Assembly (NCBI GenBank): GCA_023374045.1 | Contig: CM041777.1 | Location: forward strand, 108,013,810 to 108,077,809 | Source of the DNA: Limonium bicolor | Lineage: Eukaryota > Streptophyta > Magnoliopsida > Caryophyllales > Plumbaginaceae | Direction of reading: 5' to 3' | DNA: 64,000 bases | Shown: positions 1 to 11,234 of the stretch, piece after piece | Numbering within the stretch: the first letter of the stretch is position 1 | Layout of the letters: each line of letters opens with the position of its first letter | The notes under the pieces: generated by a model | Told to the model about the DNA's origin: nothing | Database searches by the model: none | What the model saw: only the letters and a program-made list of their open reading frames with translations | Made by a program: the position numbers and the translations under genes

Positions 1-1774
1 AAATAATTCCAGAAAACCCGTAAATTGTAAAAATCATAACTTATGTTTAAAAACTCCAAAACCATAATAATTTACATCAAAATAAACTAGATTAAATCAG
101 GAATTTATGGTTAAAATTTCACGTCAAAATACATTCGGGAAGGTATTTAAATTAATTCAACAAATTAGGGTTATTTACTGAAATTTATAAAAACCTTTAT
201 AAACTTATTCTGGAACGTTTTAATCTCGGCCGTCCGTTTCTTTTAACTACGATCGGACGGCCGAGAATCGTCGAGTTCTTCAGCCAACCCTTAACCCGAT
301 TCGAGTACTAATCCGCCTATTCCTCACAATCTACAGAACCAAATCGAGTGATTCTTGTTTCTATAGTTTCGAAATCAAATTCCGGTTCTAATGATGCTAA
401 TTTCCCCAATTATAATGCGGTATTCAGTGGATTTCGAATTTAGTTCGAAGTTAGGGTTCATACTGGAAACAGAATTCGATTCGAACACAATTCTAACAAA
501 TTCTCCTAATCTAACACGTAATTGATTAATTGAGACATGGGTTAGACCGGTAACTTGATTTCGAATGACAATAACGGAGCAATTGATCGGAAACTTACCG
601 GAGTTGTGCGAATTGAGTGATTTCGAATTCGGAAATCTGGAAAAATTCGAACTTTCGAGCAGTTCACGAAGCCAACTTTGAGGATCTATAACTAGCAGTA
701 CAAATCGAGTTAGGCTATGAATAAGGGCTTAATCGAAAGAGCAAACTTACCTCTACATATTGATAACAAGAACTAATCTAACTCACAACACAAAGAAAGA
801 AATTAAGGTCGCAAGTCACGAGTTTATACCTTACTGTTTCGGTATGATTTTATGTGCTGGCGAAACCGAAACTTAAGACATCTATATCTTCCAACCGGTT
901 ACGAATCAGACTTGGGCATAAACATGAAAATTGTAGAGGGATTAGAGATCTTTAAAACGAGCTAAAGAAATCAAATTTTGGTTGAGAAACGAAGGAGTTA
1001 TGATCAACGAAAGTTACCTGAAATCGGTGAGAAACTGGAATTCTGGGTACGAGTTTCGCAAGGGGTCAACTATAGGTCAAATTTGCAGCTGATGTATAAC
1101 GAATTAGGGTATGTGTGAGTAATGGTTGGAAAGAGGACATTTTGAAGAAGAGAATGAAGAAGACGGCATGGAAAAATATTGAGGGATGAGTGAGATATAG
1201 CCGTCCAAAGTTAGGGCTAAACACAGAATTCTGTTATCGAAATTCAGGGAAACCGGAATCGCCTAAGTCCTGGCGCGTGTGAGCTTGACACGTGGCAGTC
1301 ATTAAAATTTTGGCTCTAAACTTCAAACTATCATAACTTTGGCTAGGATGATCCATTTTTGACGTTCCTTTTATCGATCGTCGTGGTTTTCCATAACCTA
1401 TTTATTGGTATAGGTTTCATGGCCTGGTTTGAAAATTCTCAAAAAGTCAACTCTAGCAAGGCTTAATAAGCTTTAAGGTTTCTAGAATTTTATATTGACT
1501 TTTATGTTTCAAAACAATGTTCCAACACTTACTAAAATCTTTATAATATAGTTGGAGTGTTTAGAAAATTTCCCAAGATTTATGGACTTATAAATCTTAT
1601 TATTAAATTCATAATACTATATAATAATATATAATAATTAGGGTTAAATAGGAGAAAACCCCTAAATAATTTTTAAATAACACCATATATTAAGTTGGTG
1701 TGTAATAATAATATTTAGGGTTTTTATAAAAAGAAATCCCCTAAATTAATGTAAATTAATTTAGGGGTATTTCA
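1..1774 (-). mobile_element. Probable partial LTR of a Ty3/gypsy element, cut by the window edge
   Basis: No ORF of note is present. The stretch ends at 1761-1774 with the same 14 bases (ttaggggtatttca) that end both LTRs of the chromovirus further right (26941-26954 and 39451-39464). No polypurine tract follows at 1775, so this would be a solo LTR or the outer LTR of an element lying to the left. A perfect 12-bp inverted repeat (225-236 with 254-265, ctcggccgtccg) forms a short hairpin inside it. The assignment rests on the terminal match and on composition. The LTR start lies outside the window, so confidence is modest. Confidence 0.4.
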
Positions 1775-1933
1775 CAATAACATTGAGGCATTTCATGAAT
1801 TATCTAAAAATATAATGATATTTCATGAAATTTCTATTTTGTTAGTATGATAATGAATATAAAAATTTTCTGTATAATTTAAGATAAAATTTTCTTGTAT
1901 TTTTAATAGAATCACTACAACATAATAAAAATA

Positions 1934-2347
1934 AGGGAAAATTCACGAGATACCCCTGTTTTCTTTCGTAATTCACAATATACCCATGTGATTTTCGTAA
2001 TTCAACTTTAAACATGCTTAAATGTTGTCCAAAATTGATGAAACTTTACATGGACGATGCTAAAGTGTTATATTTTGGTCCAATATCAAATTTGAAGTTT
2101 TTTAACCTCACATGTGACCTGTGGGACCCAATGAACAGTCACATATTCATTGGGTCCCACAGGTCACATGTGAGCTTAAAAAACTTCAAATTTGATATTG
2201 TACCAAAATATAACACTGTAGCATCGTCCATGTAAAGTTTCATCAATTTTGGACAACATTTAAGCATGTTTAAAGTTAAATTACTAAAATCACAGGGGTA
2301 TATTGTGAATTACGAAAGAAAACAGGGGTATCTCGTGAATTTTCCCT
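1934..2347. mobile_element. Foldback MITE, family A
   Basis: The two halves are near-complete reverse complements, starting agggaaaattcacgag and ending ctcgtgaattttccct, with only a few bases of loop near 2140. The element is flanked by a 7-bp direct repeat aaaaata (1927-1933 and 2348-2354), a candidate target-site duplication. It encodes no protein; the open frame at 2014-2235 is a by-product of the palindrome. The arms match the inner arms of the element at 13589-14576, so this is a family. The superfamily is unproven; long arms and a duplication of this size suggest a Mutator-like foldback. Confidence 0.8.
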
Positions 2348-2434
2348 AAAAATAAACATGGGCCATAAATTTTAAGTCTATAACTATGCTTAAATTTTTT
2401 AAAGTCTATTTGGTTCCTTGAAAAAAAAAACAAG

Positions 2435-3431
2435 GGCTTCGTTCGGACATGTCACAAATGTGGCATAAATGTGTCATTTTTGATTTTGGCATTTTTGACC
2501 CAAAATGTCAAACCGTCATCACCGAACAACAATTTTCAAAACAGCCACAAATATACCATTTTCAAAACAACCACAAAACAACCAACAATTTATGCTACAA
2601 ATAGAATTAATACCGTAAACAGAGGCGGAGCCAGAAAACTGTAATTAAGGGGGCGAGATTATTTTAATAATATAAATTAATTTTTAATAAATTAATTTAA
2701 ATTTTCAATACTTATAATTATATTTTTAAAATGATTTTATATGCTAATATATGTTATTTTTTATTTCTCGGCATATCCAGTATTAAATTTAAATTTATGT
2801 TTTTGAATTTCATTAAGTAATATTTAATTGATTAGAATATATTATTTTAACTACAAATATATGTTTAAAATAAATATTTTATCAATAATTAAATAACATA
2901 TAATAATAAAATAATAAGTGATAACTGTACATATATATTCAGTTACAGTCAATTATTTCATTATTAGAAAGAATTATTTTTTCAATGATATTATTTATTC
3001 CATTAAAAATTAAAATAATTTTAAGTATTAATACATTTGAAATGTTATATTAAATACTAATATGTAATGCATAAAATTTTATTTTTATATGTAACATCTA
3101 ATATATTTGCTCTAAACGCAATGGTTTATTTCTTTATTTTTTCTAATATGTAAAAAAAATATTGATAAATTAATATGTATACATATTATAAATTAATTGT
3201 CACTAAAATGTTAATTAAGAATAATAATAATTAAAGTATATAATTGAATATCTACATATATTTTAACTTTATTAACAAAAAATTGTTTTAAAATGTAATA
3301 TAAAATTTTTAATTGTAACACCAAAAACGGTAAACGCACTGCACAAAACTAACTTATTCAAAACAGCCAGATGACAACCAGACTAAAACAGCCACAAAAC
3401 TACCACATTTATACCCACCCGAACGCAGCCA
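2435..3431. mobile_element. TIR DNA-transposon relic with AT-rich nested insertion
   Basis: The ends are ggcttcgttcgg and ccgaacgcagcc, a 12-bp terminal inverted repeat with one mismatch, flanked by the trinucleotide aag on both sides. Subterminal regions repeat short blocks such as aaacagccac. TIR and duplication length fit a PIF/Harbinger (Tourist-like) element, although AAG is not the usual TTA/TAA target. The middle, about 2624-3320, is a very AT-rich block starting near gaggcggagccag and bounded by similar 9-mers (accgtaaac / acggtaaac), which looks like a second element nested inside. No transposase remains. Confidence 0.5.
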
Positions 3432-5109
3432 AGATAACTTCAAAAACATGAAACCGGATGATGAATCAGGTCACCCGACCCATCACCGGATCCGTCATTA
3501 CATTTAATTTAGCTTTTTATTTATTTATTGAATCGAGTTGGCGGATATTTAAAATTGTCTAGATGATCACAAAAGACATATTCAAGCAAGTTGGCAAGAT
3601 AAAGACAAACTACAATAATTAAAATAAGCACGTAGAATTATTAATCATTTAGAGCTGGACAAAGTATCCAGCATGATCATTGTCAAAGATTCAAAGGCAT
3701 AAAGGGTATTTGGTTAGCTACGGCATTTTAACAATAAGGGAGAAAGAGAACATGTAACAAAGTTCAATGAGAGAAGATAATGAGACAGATTGGGGAGATC
3801 CTTTTTTACTTTCCTTACAGAATAATATAGTAGCCTTTATGTGTGTCAACCGCTGAACATAATCATAATAGGAGCAAGAGCACTCTAATAATAATACTAG
3901 ATAGAAAAACAGAGAGCCTGAACTATTTGATTGATCGGATACACAGGGTATCCACGGCACAAGACAAAATGACAAGAAGAACCACGGCATAGCAAGCGGC
4001 TCCACAGATGAATATTCACGAACATGGTGCCATATTCACAATGATCCAGCCAGAATTGAACTGTATGTAGCGCCTTCCATCAGTCATCCTCACTTTCTAT
4101 ACATCAACCATCTGAAGAAAGTAAAGCAAATGATGTTATCGGTTGAGCACCATCATAAATCGTATAGTTAATGAAAGAGAAGTATGTGCAGGCATAAAGC
4201 TCAGCCTCACCTCGTGGTAGCCAAGTATATTGAAGTCCGAGAACAATGGTCAATGCAGGGACTTGAAGAAGAAACAGGAGCGGCAGAGATTACTAACAGG
4301 AAGGGAAGTGCAGACACCAGATAGGAGAGAAGAATACTCGAGGCAGACGAAGCAAATACAACTCTCAATTCTACCCCCACCTTTTCATCTCAAAAAACCT
4401 GAAAAGATGAGCCGAGAGAGGACCGCACTCTATCCTTATAGAGTGGAGTCAAGTTGGGACCTATCTATCTAAAATAGACAACTTCTAAGAGGGAAATACA
4501 AAAGAATTTACATGAGGACAAGGGAATGTGAACTAGAGGAAGAAGAGAAAGAGATGAAAATCACCAAAGGATTCTACAGTTTGTACAGCTACAGGGATAC
4601 TAAGCCTAGTGCAGCTATGTTGTAAAACTAGGACGTATGAGATAGTTTCTAGAGCAGTAATCACAGTTGTGATAACCAGCATCAGCAGAATCCACCTCAA
4701 TCAGATAGCCTATCCACCAGGAGCACCGCCCTCAAGGTGAGTAAATTCTTGGTCATAGTTATGATAACAAACTACAGTCGGCATCCACCTCAAAGAGATG
4801 GAGAACTAGACAGCCTGATTCACCAAGAGCAAACGTCAAGTTGAGTAGTTCCACACCAGTCAGATTCAACAACAATTATTCTGCCTCTCGTGCCATTCAA
4901 AAATAATTTTTCATCTGTGCCACACTCCCTTCAACAAATACACCTTCTGAGTTCTGACAGGCGACAGCAATCTAGAACCATGTCAGTGAAATCTATTCTA
5001 GCTGAGAAACCACTAATGTCAGCATCATCATGCCACCATTTTGTCTGAGCCACTTCCAATGCAAAAGTGTAAAAACCAAACAGAAGACAGCAGATTCACT
5101 GTTAACCTC
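3432..5109. other. Unassigned sequence downstream of the PNRC-like gene
   Basis: No coding region is supported here; the open frames at 3718-4005 and 4230-4472 have no recognisable motifs. From about 3700 the base composition is less AT-rich than the flanking transposon sequence. A long or spliced 3' untranslated region of the minus-strand gene at 5187-5906, or an untranslated transcript, is therefore possible but unproven. Confidence 0.3.
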
Positions 5110-5115
5110 TTTATT
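5110..5115 (-). terminator. Candidate poly(A) signal of the PNRC-like gene
   Basis: AATAAA on the minus strand lies 72-77 bases after the stop codon of the gene at 5187-5906, a normal distance for a plant near-upstream element. It is the closest canonical hexamer, but plant signals are loose, so the true 3' end may differ. Confidence 0.4.
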
Positions 5116-5186
5116 TATCTCCATACACCAAGTAGTAAATCTACTGCCACTGCTTACCACCACCAACACCACAAGTCATGGTTTCC

Positions 5187-5906
5187 TTAATTATCACAAA
5201 CATCGAGATTAAGGATGCGACGCAAAGTCCTCGTAGCACTGTTCTCATCCGAGAGGAAACTTGAAGGTGAGCCATTCATCATTTGTCTGATTGGAGAAGC
5301 AGGGGCAGACTTGGCAAAAGTGGGCAAGCTGAAATCAGTCTCAGAGCAAGGCAATTCAAGAGAAACTGTTCGTTTTGATTTCAATGAAAACTTAGGCATG
5401 GGCAAGCAACTTGGAGGAGGAGAGTTTGAATATGTTGGACCAGCCCAACGCTCAGAGCAAATACTGTCACCTCTAACCCTCTCCTTTTTTCCAACCTTAG
5501 AGCGTGCAATTGGAACAGGCAAGCTTGAGTACCTCGGGGATGACCGGAGGTCAAAAGAGGAGATGCCATCACTAGGTCGACTCTCAGTCTTTCTACCAAT
5601 CGAGTTGATTTGTATGGGGCTACTTCTTACTATCTTTTTCATGGGCTTACTTATTTCACTCTTTGAATCAAGAGCACCTTTGACAAAAGGGGTTCGTGTT
5701 TTAGGAGGAGAAAGGGGTTCGATGGACTGGGAAGAGACATAAGCCTTGAGAGGAGTAGGAAGCAATCCCATCCCGGATTCAAATGCACGACAATTAAGGT
5801 CTCTAAAGCCTTTTGAGGGAGAAGAACCAAACTCAGCTGAACCCCGAGACTTCTCCCTATTATAGAATTGGTTCCGGTGTCGAGTTACTACTACAAGGGT
5901 CTCCAT
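5187..5906 (-). CDS. Plant PNRC-motif protein (proline-rich nuclear receptor coactivator-like)
   Basis: This uninterrupted 239-residue frame is the only host protein gene I can support. The start is the ATG at 5904-5906, giving METLVVV; the frame continues two codons upstream only through a GTG. Residues 154-174 hold a Trp-Ala-Gly-Pro block followed by a Ser/Pro-rich SPPPSCLPMPKFS stretch. This is the PNRC motif, which in animal PNRC2 docks on the EVH1 domain of the decapping factor DCP1. Residues 224-235 (ATRTLRRILNLD) form a conserved-looking basic C-terminal helix. The remainder is Ser/Pro/Arg-rich and probably disordered, with no signal peptide or membrane segment. The coding part is a single exon, and an intron may lie in the 5' leader. 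By family analogy a role with mRNA decapping is plausible, but function in plants is inference. The opposite-strand frame at 5215-5742 is its shadow. Confidence 0.85.
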   Translation of the reverse strand: METLVVVTRHRNQFYNREKSRGSAEFGSSPSKGFRDLNCRAFESGMGLLPTPLKAYVSSQSIEPLSPPKTRTPFVKGALDSKSEISKPMKKIVRSSPIQINSIGRKTESRPSDGISSFDLRSSPRYSSLPVPIARSKVGKKERVRGDSICSERWAGPTYSNSPPPSCLPMPKFSLKSKRTVSLELPCSETDFSLPTFAKSAPASPIRQMMNGSPSSFLSDENSATRTLRRILNLDVCDN

Positions 5907-6512
5907 TAACACACGACCAAAAAGAGTAAGAGCCGGAACTAGCTAAATCCTCAATTAGACACCCAAACTAAATCCTCTCGGTGCATCAACAGCGCAGCTT
6001 CACCTTTCTACTATTGATTGATACCACCTTATTCCCTTACTTGCAAAGAAAACGCAGCCAACTCCGACTATCCACCTGCCGCCGCTAGATGTCTAAAATC
6101 AACAAATCCACCGATTTTAAACCAGAACTTACAGATATTCGCCAACAGCGTACAAGGATAACGTCAAACTCGAAGAAATTCACAATTTTACTGAACATAC
6201 GAGCTTGACGGCCGTTAATCAACTGTTGGGCCTTGAAACTGATCCCCGAACGAGTTTGAAAAGCTACAAAAAGAAACCAAAGTGGGAGATCCATAAACTA
6301 CCCCCGTCCAATAGATTCATCATTGAATCAAGATGAAAGATATAATTAGGAACGAATAAACTGAAGTAAGGGCGGATCTGAAAGTTATAAAACTCACCAG
6401 TTCGAGTTAAATCTGAGAAACAGAGAATGATTCGATTGATGACCGTAGAACCCTCAGATCTGAAAAACTTTGGAACTGTTTCCCAAGTGAAAGAGCGAGA
6501 GACACTAACCAT
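5907..6512 (-). other. Probable 5' leader of the PNRC-like gene, with a candidate intron
   Basis: The interval runs from the expected transcription start, about 30 bases after the TATA box at 6538-6544, to the ATG at 5906. On the minus strand a strong splice donor, CTG|GTGAGTTT, lies at 6397/6396. An AT-rich stretch follows and could be a 5' UTR intron. I could not fix the acceptor. Upstream out-of-frame ATGs would be removed if the intron is spliced. Confidence 0.45.
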
Positions 6513-6537
6513 CTGTTGCGGAGGAAGGAAGGCGTGC

Positions 6538-6544
6538 ATTTATA
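6538..6544 (-). promoter_or_regulatory. TATA box of the PNRC-like gene
   Basis: The minus strand reads CCTTATAAATGCACG, a good plant TATA box, at a suitable position upstream of the leader. The foldback MITE at 6649-7147 begins about 105 bp upstream of it. Confidence 0.55.
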
Positions 6545-6648
6545 AGGAAATGAAAGGGACAGCAGAGCGTGAGCGGAAAAGACGAAAGTGGCACTGCATT
6601 CAACATCAAACTCACGAAGACGGACCGAGGGACGGTCGTGTATTTTTT

Positions 6649-7147
6649 GAGTAAATTACTCGGAACCCCCTGGATTGGGTATATTACCGTTAATCCCCTT
6701 CTGTTTATCATAATTATTGGTAACCACCTTGAGGTTAAGGTATCTCTGACTACGAGCCCCCGAACTATAACTTTGTTATCAAAATGTTAACTACGTGCTG
6801 ACCCATCAGTTTAATTACATTATTAATGACATGTTGGACAAAAAACACTACTTAATCAGCATTCTTATTGTCCAAAAAACGTCAACCCTACCTCAAAAAT
6901 ACATCTGAATTGGGACGAGGGAGAGTTAGACGATGTTGATTAAGTAGTTTTGTTGTCCAACATGTTATTAATAATGTGATTAAGTTGATGGGTCAGCTCG
7001 TAGTTAACATTTTGATAACGAAGTTATAGTTTAGGGGCTCATAGTCAGAGATACTGTAACCTCAAGGTGGTTACTAATAATTATGATAAACATAAGGGGG
7101 TTAACAGTAATATACTCAATCCTAAGGGGGTTCACAGTGATTTACTC
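6649..7147. mobile_element. Foldback MITE in the promoter of the PNRC-like gene
   Basis: Two arms of roughly 200 bp, 6649-6870 and about 6930-7147, are imperfect reverse complements, beginning gagtaaattact and ending gtgatttactc. The arms contain successive short units of the type 'ccccctggattgggtatatt' and 'ccttgaggttaaggtatc'. T-rich sequence flanks both ends, so the duplication cannot be fixed. There is no coding capacity. The element immediately precedes the minus-strand promoter at 6538-6544. Confidence 0.75.
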
Positions 7148-8469
7148 TTTTTTAAATAAGACAAATATTTACAAAATACTCTGAAACTTAAATAAATTAT
7201 CTATTCATTCAAAATATGATGTGATATATTTTTTGTATTCTCATTTATCCTCTCTATCTATACCTGCAAAATTCTCAATGTTATATAATAATAAAAAATT
7301 TAAAATTATATATACAACTTGAAAAAATTGATTAAAAAATCAAAAATCATAGAAAAATAAAAATAGTTTTAAAAAATAAATAAAATTATAAAAAAGTATT
7401 AAAAAATCATAAAATTTTGAAAATTATAGAAATGGATAAATAATAAATAATAAATTTATTTTAAAAATGAATATAAATTGTAAAAATATTACATAATTTA
7501 AAATATTATAACGATGACTTAAAACCATAAAAAAAGTTATAACAATTATTGAAATATAATGAATTATTGAATAATTTATAAATTATAAAAAATACTAACA
7601 ATTATGTTAGAAAAAACTAATAATCACAAGAAAAAATATCATATTTTGGTTTTAACTTTATTTTCATAATTTTAAATAATGATTTATATTAACTATATGT
7701 TACTTTTAATATTCCTCATATTATTATATATTGTATATTATTTATAAAAAATTAATTTTATATTATATTTAATGCAATTGCAATAATGTTTCATTTTATT
7801 TTATGTCATCAATTGTAATTGTTTTTAAATTGTGTGATATTTTAACAATTTGTGTGTATTTTCATAATATATAGATATTATTATGCAGTTATTTGTCATA
7901 TTTAATTTTATAAATATGATGTTAAATAGTTTTTTTGGGGTTTTTTATATTTTTTAGTCATTTGTTAATTTTTTTATTTAAATGATTTTTAATTATCTTT
8001 TGTGTATTTAGTTTAGGTCATATACATTTTTTTAAAAAAATCTTTGGTTGTATACCCTGAAGTTATTGCAGAGGCATATGGTACAAGGGGTAAAAGGGGG
8101 AACACACAAAAATATAGTATATATCAGAATTTGGACGAAGGGGTATCTCGCAATGAAAATGAAACCATTATAGGTTTTTTGGGGTAAGTTGCAAATATCA
8201 GAGATATTTGGTGAAATTTTCCGTTTGATTTTCTCAGATTTGTCCAGTGGTGTTTTTACAAAAAAAAAATATCCAGTTTTCAAAACATATTTCTATAATG
8301 GTTATTTTATTTGAAGAGAATTGTAATTTGCACTTATCAAATTACTTCATGCAGTCAATAGCAGCCGACTAGCAGCTAGAGACCCTGCATCGACCCGGTG
8401 GCTTTGTTCAAAGACAACCACTGGATGTCACATATTCGGGGGGTTTTTAAGTTATATAACATGTTTCCC
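7148..8469. other. Very AT-rich intergenic sequence
   Basis: No gene, TIR or LTR end is visible. Around 8040-8222 there are phrases like those in the foldback MITEs (ggggtatctcgca, gtgaaattttcc), suggesting a decayed member, but no clear second arm could be matched. Confidence 0.4.
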
Positions 8470-9205
8470 AACTGCATCAACCAACAACCCTTTAAACCAC
8501 AAATCCTAAAAATCTGTTGAGTCGTTGGTGACGTTATAAAGCAGAAAACAACTTAATAAAAGATTACCCTACATCACACATCCTAAAAACCACCCTATGA
8601 AGTGATCTGTCAAGTCAGTGGCGATATTATAAATATATAATGACTTAAAATAGTATTACCCTACACCACACACACTACAAACTACCCTAGGAAAGTTAAA
8701 ACGCCGAAGGCTTATTTTAGGGTTTGTGGTTTAGGATTTAGGGCCTGTGGCATACTTTATAAAGTATAAAACGAGTTAGAAACAAATTACCCTACACCAC
8801 ACATCCTAAAAGCCACCTTATGAAAGTTAAAACGTCGAAGGCTTAAACCCTAAACCTTAAACCACAAACCTAAATATTTGTCGAGTCAGTTGAGATATTA
8901 TAAAGTACATAACAAGTTAAAATAATCCCTTCACTACACACGCTAAAAACCACCCTAGAAAATTTATAACGTCGAAGGCTTATTTTAGGGTTTGTAGTGG
9001 AGGGTTCAGGGTCTAACAACCCTAAATCGTAACCACAAAACCCTAAAATTTTACTTAGTTAGTGGCGGAATTATAAAGTATAAAAACGAGTTTTTTAAAA
9101 AAGATTACCCCACACCACTCACCCCTAAAAACCACTTTATGAAAGTTAAAATGTTGAAGACACACCCTAAAAACCACCTTAGGACAATTAAAACGTCGAA
9201 TAATG
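8470..9205. repeat. Degenerate tandem array with ttaggg-like units
   Basis: Five to six diverged copies recur of a block containing 'attaccctacaccacaca', 'cctaaaaaccaccctatgaa', 'agttaaaacgtcgaaggctt' and 'gagtcagtggcgatattata'. Copies begin near 8565, 8640, 8785, 8925 and 9105, with uneven spacing of about 75-180 bp. Phrases such as ttttagggtttgtgg and aaccctaaacc resemble plant telomere repeats but are not uniform 7-mers. No protein is encoded. Confidence 0.6.
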
Positions 9206-9465
9206 CATTCAAGGTAGCAGGCAACAGGCTACGAACAACTTCATCCACTGAGCAGCTATAAGGGCTACAACTGTTGGGCGGCTATATGCCCTCCAGCTAC
9301 GGCACTTGTAGTCGCTAGACGACTATCCCAGTCCCAACTTGTTGCGGTTGCCTTGAAAAAATTACTGTATGAAGTAACTTGATGACCATAAATAAAGTTA
9401 TAGGTATTAAATACAATATATGTTAAGAAGTCTCCCAAAATTTATCCATTTTGGGTCGAGGCGGT

Positions 9466-10076
9466 TTATTCATCTGGGTCATCCGAATACAGCCTTGGGC
9501 TGAGGCAGTTTTGATGCCCACCCTGACCCATTGAAAAAGCTGAGCATGCAGATGCGGTGTAAGAGTTATGCCCCATAACTTTCATTAATAACACACACCA
9601 AATACAATCAAGTATATTATCAATCCAAACTAGCTCATTAAGCCCCATATTAGCCAAAACATGTGGCCCGACAAGTTTGTCCCTAGACGTGTACATAGAA
9701 TCAACAAATTGAAAGTGTTTTTCCATGTCAAAAATCCTATTTAATTCATTGCACACATCATTAGAAATATTGCCTTGGCCTGTCTCGTAATTTACATTAG
9801 CTAAGCAATCAGAAAAAAAAGCCTTATGCTAGAACGCCCCAATAGCCTTGCACAACAAACCCTAAAATGCATAGCCATGGCTTCTACAACTATCGGCGAC
9901 GTCGACGCCTTACCTCCTTTGATGACAACCGCTAGAATAGGACAGCCTTGGTCCTTGCACCCCACACCAAGCCCATATGCCGCACCCGCTAGGCTCCCAT
10001 CTACCCACACATGCATCACCTCACCAGGGGCATCTACCTGTGAACCCAACTCATCCTTCCCACGAGCTACTTGCAA
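9466..10076 (-). pseudogene. LINE C-terminal RNase H domain fragments
   Basis: The first frame (9801-10076) contains the RNase H start VWVDGSLAGAAYGLGV and a following EAMAMHFRVC helix with the second acidic residue. The second frame (9466-9756) shows the C-terminal block HVLANMGLNELVWIDNI, typical of plant LINE RNase H ends. The two are separated by stop codons. Confidence 0.65.
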
Positions 10077-10179
10077 ATAACTTTCAGCCTCTTAGTCTTT
10101 CCATCCACAGTATGACAATGAGCAAGCCATAGTTTCCACGAGAAGAGAATAAGATCATATAGACAATTGAGTGGCAATG

Positions 10180-10407
10180 TTAAGCATGATTGATATAACT
10201 AATTCTGGAATGCTTCGTCAGTCTTAAGGGACCGCAGCACTGTGATACCCGCAAGCGCCCACAACTTAAGAACATCCTGACAACGTAAAAATGCATGTAG
10301 CATGGTGTCCAAGGCACCACAAAAACAATAAGCATCCACACAATTCCAACATCGGGATTGAATGATCGCTTTACAAGGCACGACTCCATGAAGAAACTTT
10401 CACCCAA
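10180..10407 (-). pseudogene. LINE zf-RVT region fragment
   Basis: Two overlapping frames give the pattern of the zinc-binding RT-associated domain. There is a lysine/Cys pair, then a Cys-rich block with His (GALDTMLHAFLRC) and WALAG further on. The frame changes inside the segment. Its position between RT and RNase H is as expected for a plant LINE. Confidence 0.55.
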
Positions 10408-11234
10408 AGAGCTTAACCTGGAGCGAGATTGTACATTTCCAGATATGCTTAGTAGCTTGCTCTATTCCATTACCCCTAGTAACCTGCTCAACTCTCTGTT
10501 GTTGTTGTAAAGCTATATAATAGGCCGATTTTACATTAAAATTGCCAGTCTTTGAGAACGCCCATGTCTAACTATCACATCAAAGCTCCTCCCTATTAAG
10601 GGATATATTCAAGATGTTAACAACATCTGATGGAACAAATCACTAACACACCAAACTCTCCCTCCAAGTTCTAGTACCAGGGTCAATCAACTACGAGACC
10701 ATACCCTCCTCTAGTGCAAAAGATGGCATGGCCCATGGAAACGGACGACCTCCAACTTTCCATAGCACCCACCGATCCATAAGCCTAATAGGAGAAAAGT
10801 CAATCCCAGCCCACAACATTGCACCATCAGGAACAAGTGTGGGCTAGTCAAGACTTGTCAATACTGCTTAGCCAACAGGGCCCTATTCAAATAGACTAGG
10901 TCACAAAACCCCAAACCCCCTTGATTCAGTGCTTGACACATATACGACCATTTCTTCCAATGCAAATATAGTATCTAGAAATTAGCTTATGCAAATCCCG
11001 AAGTATATGATGGGGTAATCTAATCATACTCATAATATACGACGATGTCGCCTGTAGAAGCGACTTAATTACCACTCCCCTCCCAGCCTACAAAACCGTT
11101 CGACTCCAACTTTGTCTTTTTATCTACCCTATCCTTAATACATTCTAATACTCAAATTCTCGATCTCCTAACAAAGCTAGCAAAGCCCAAGTACCATCCA
11201 AAATCCTTCACCTCCGTGGCTCCTAGAATCTCAG

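Noticed and set aside
3718..4472. Small frames at 3718-4005 and 4230-4472
   Set aside because: No recognisable domain and low-complexity translation; not distinguishable from chance.
5215..5742. 175-codon plus-strand frame
   Set aside because: Antisense shadow of the PNRC-motif gene; no motif of its own.
8470..9205. Interstitial telomere
   Set aside because: Units are long and diverse; no run of uniform tttaggg repeats.
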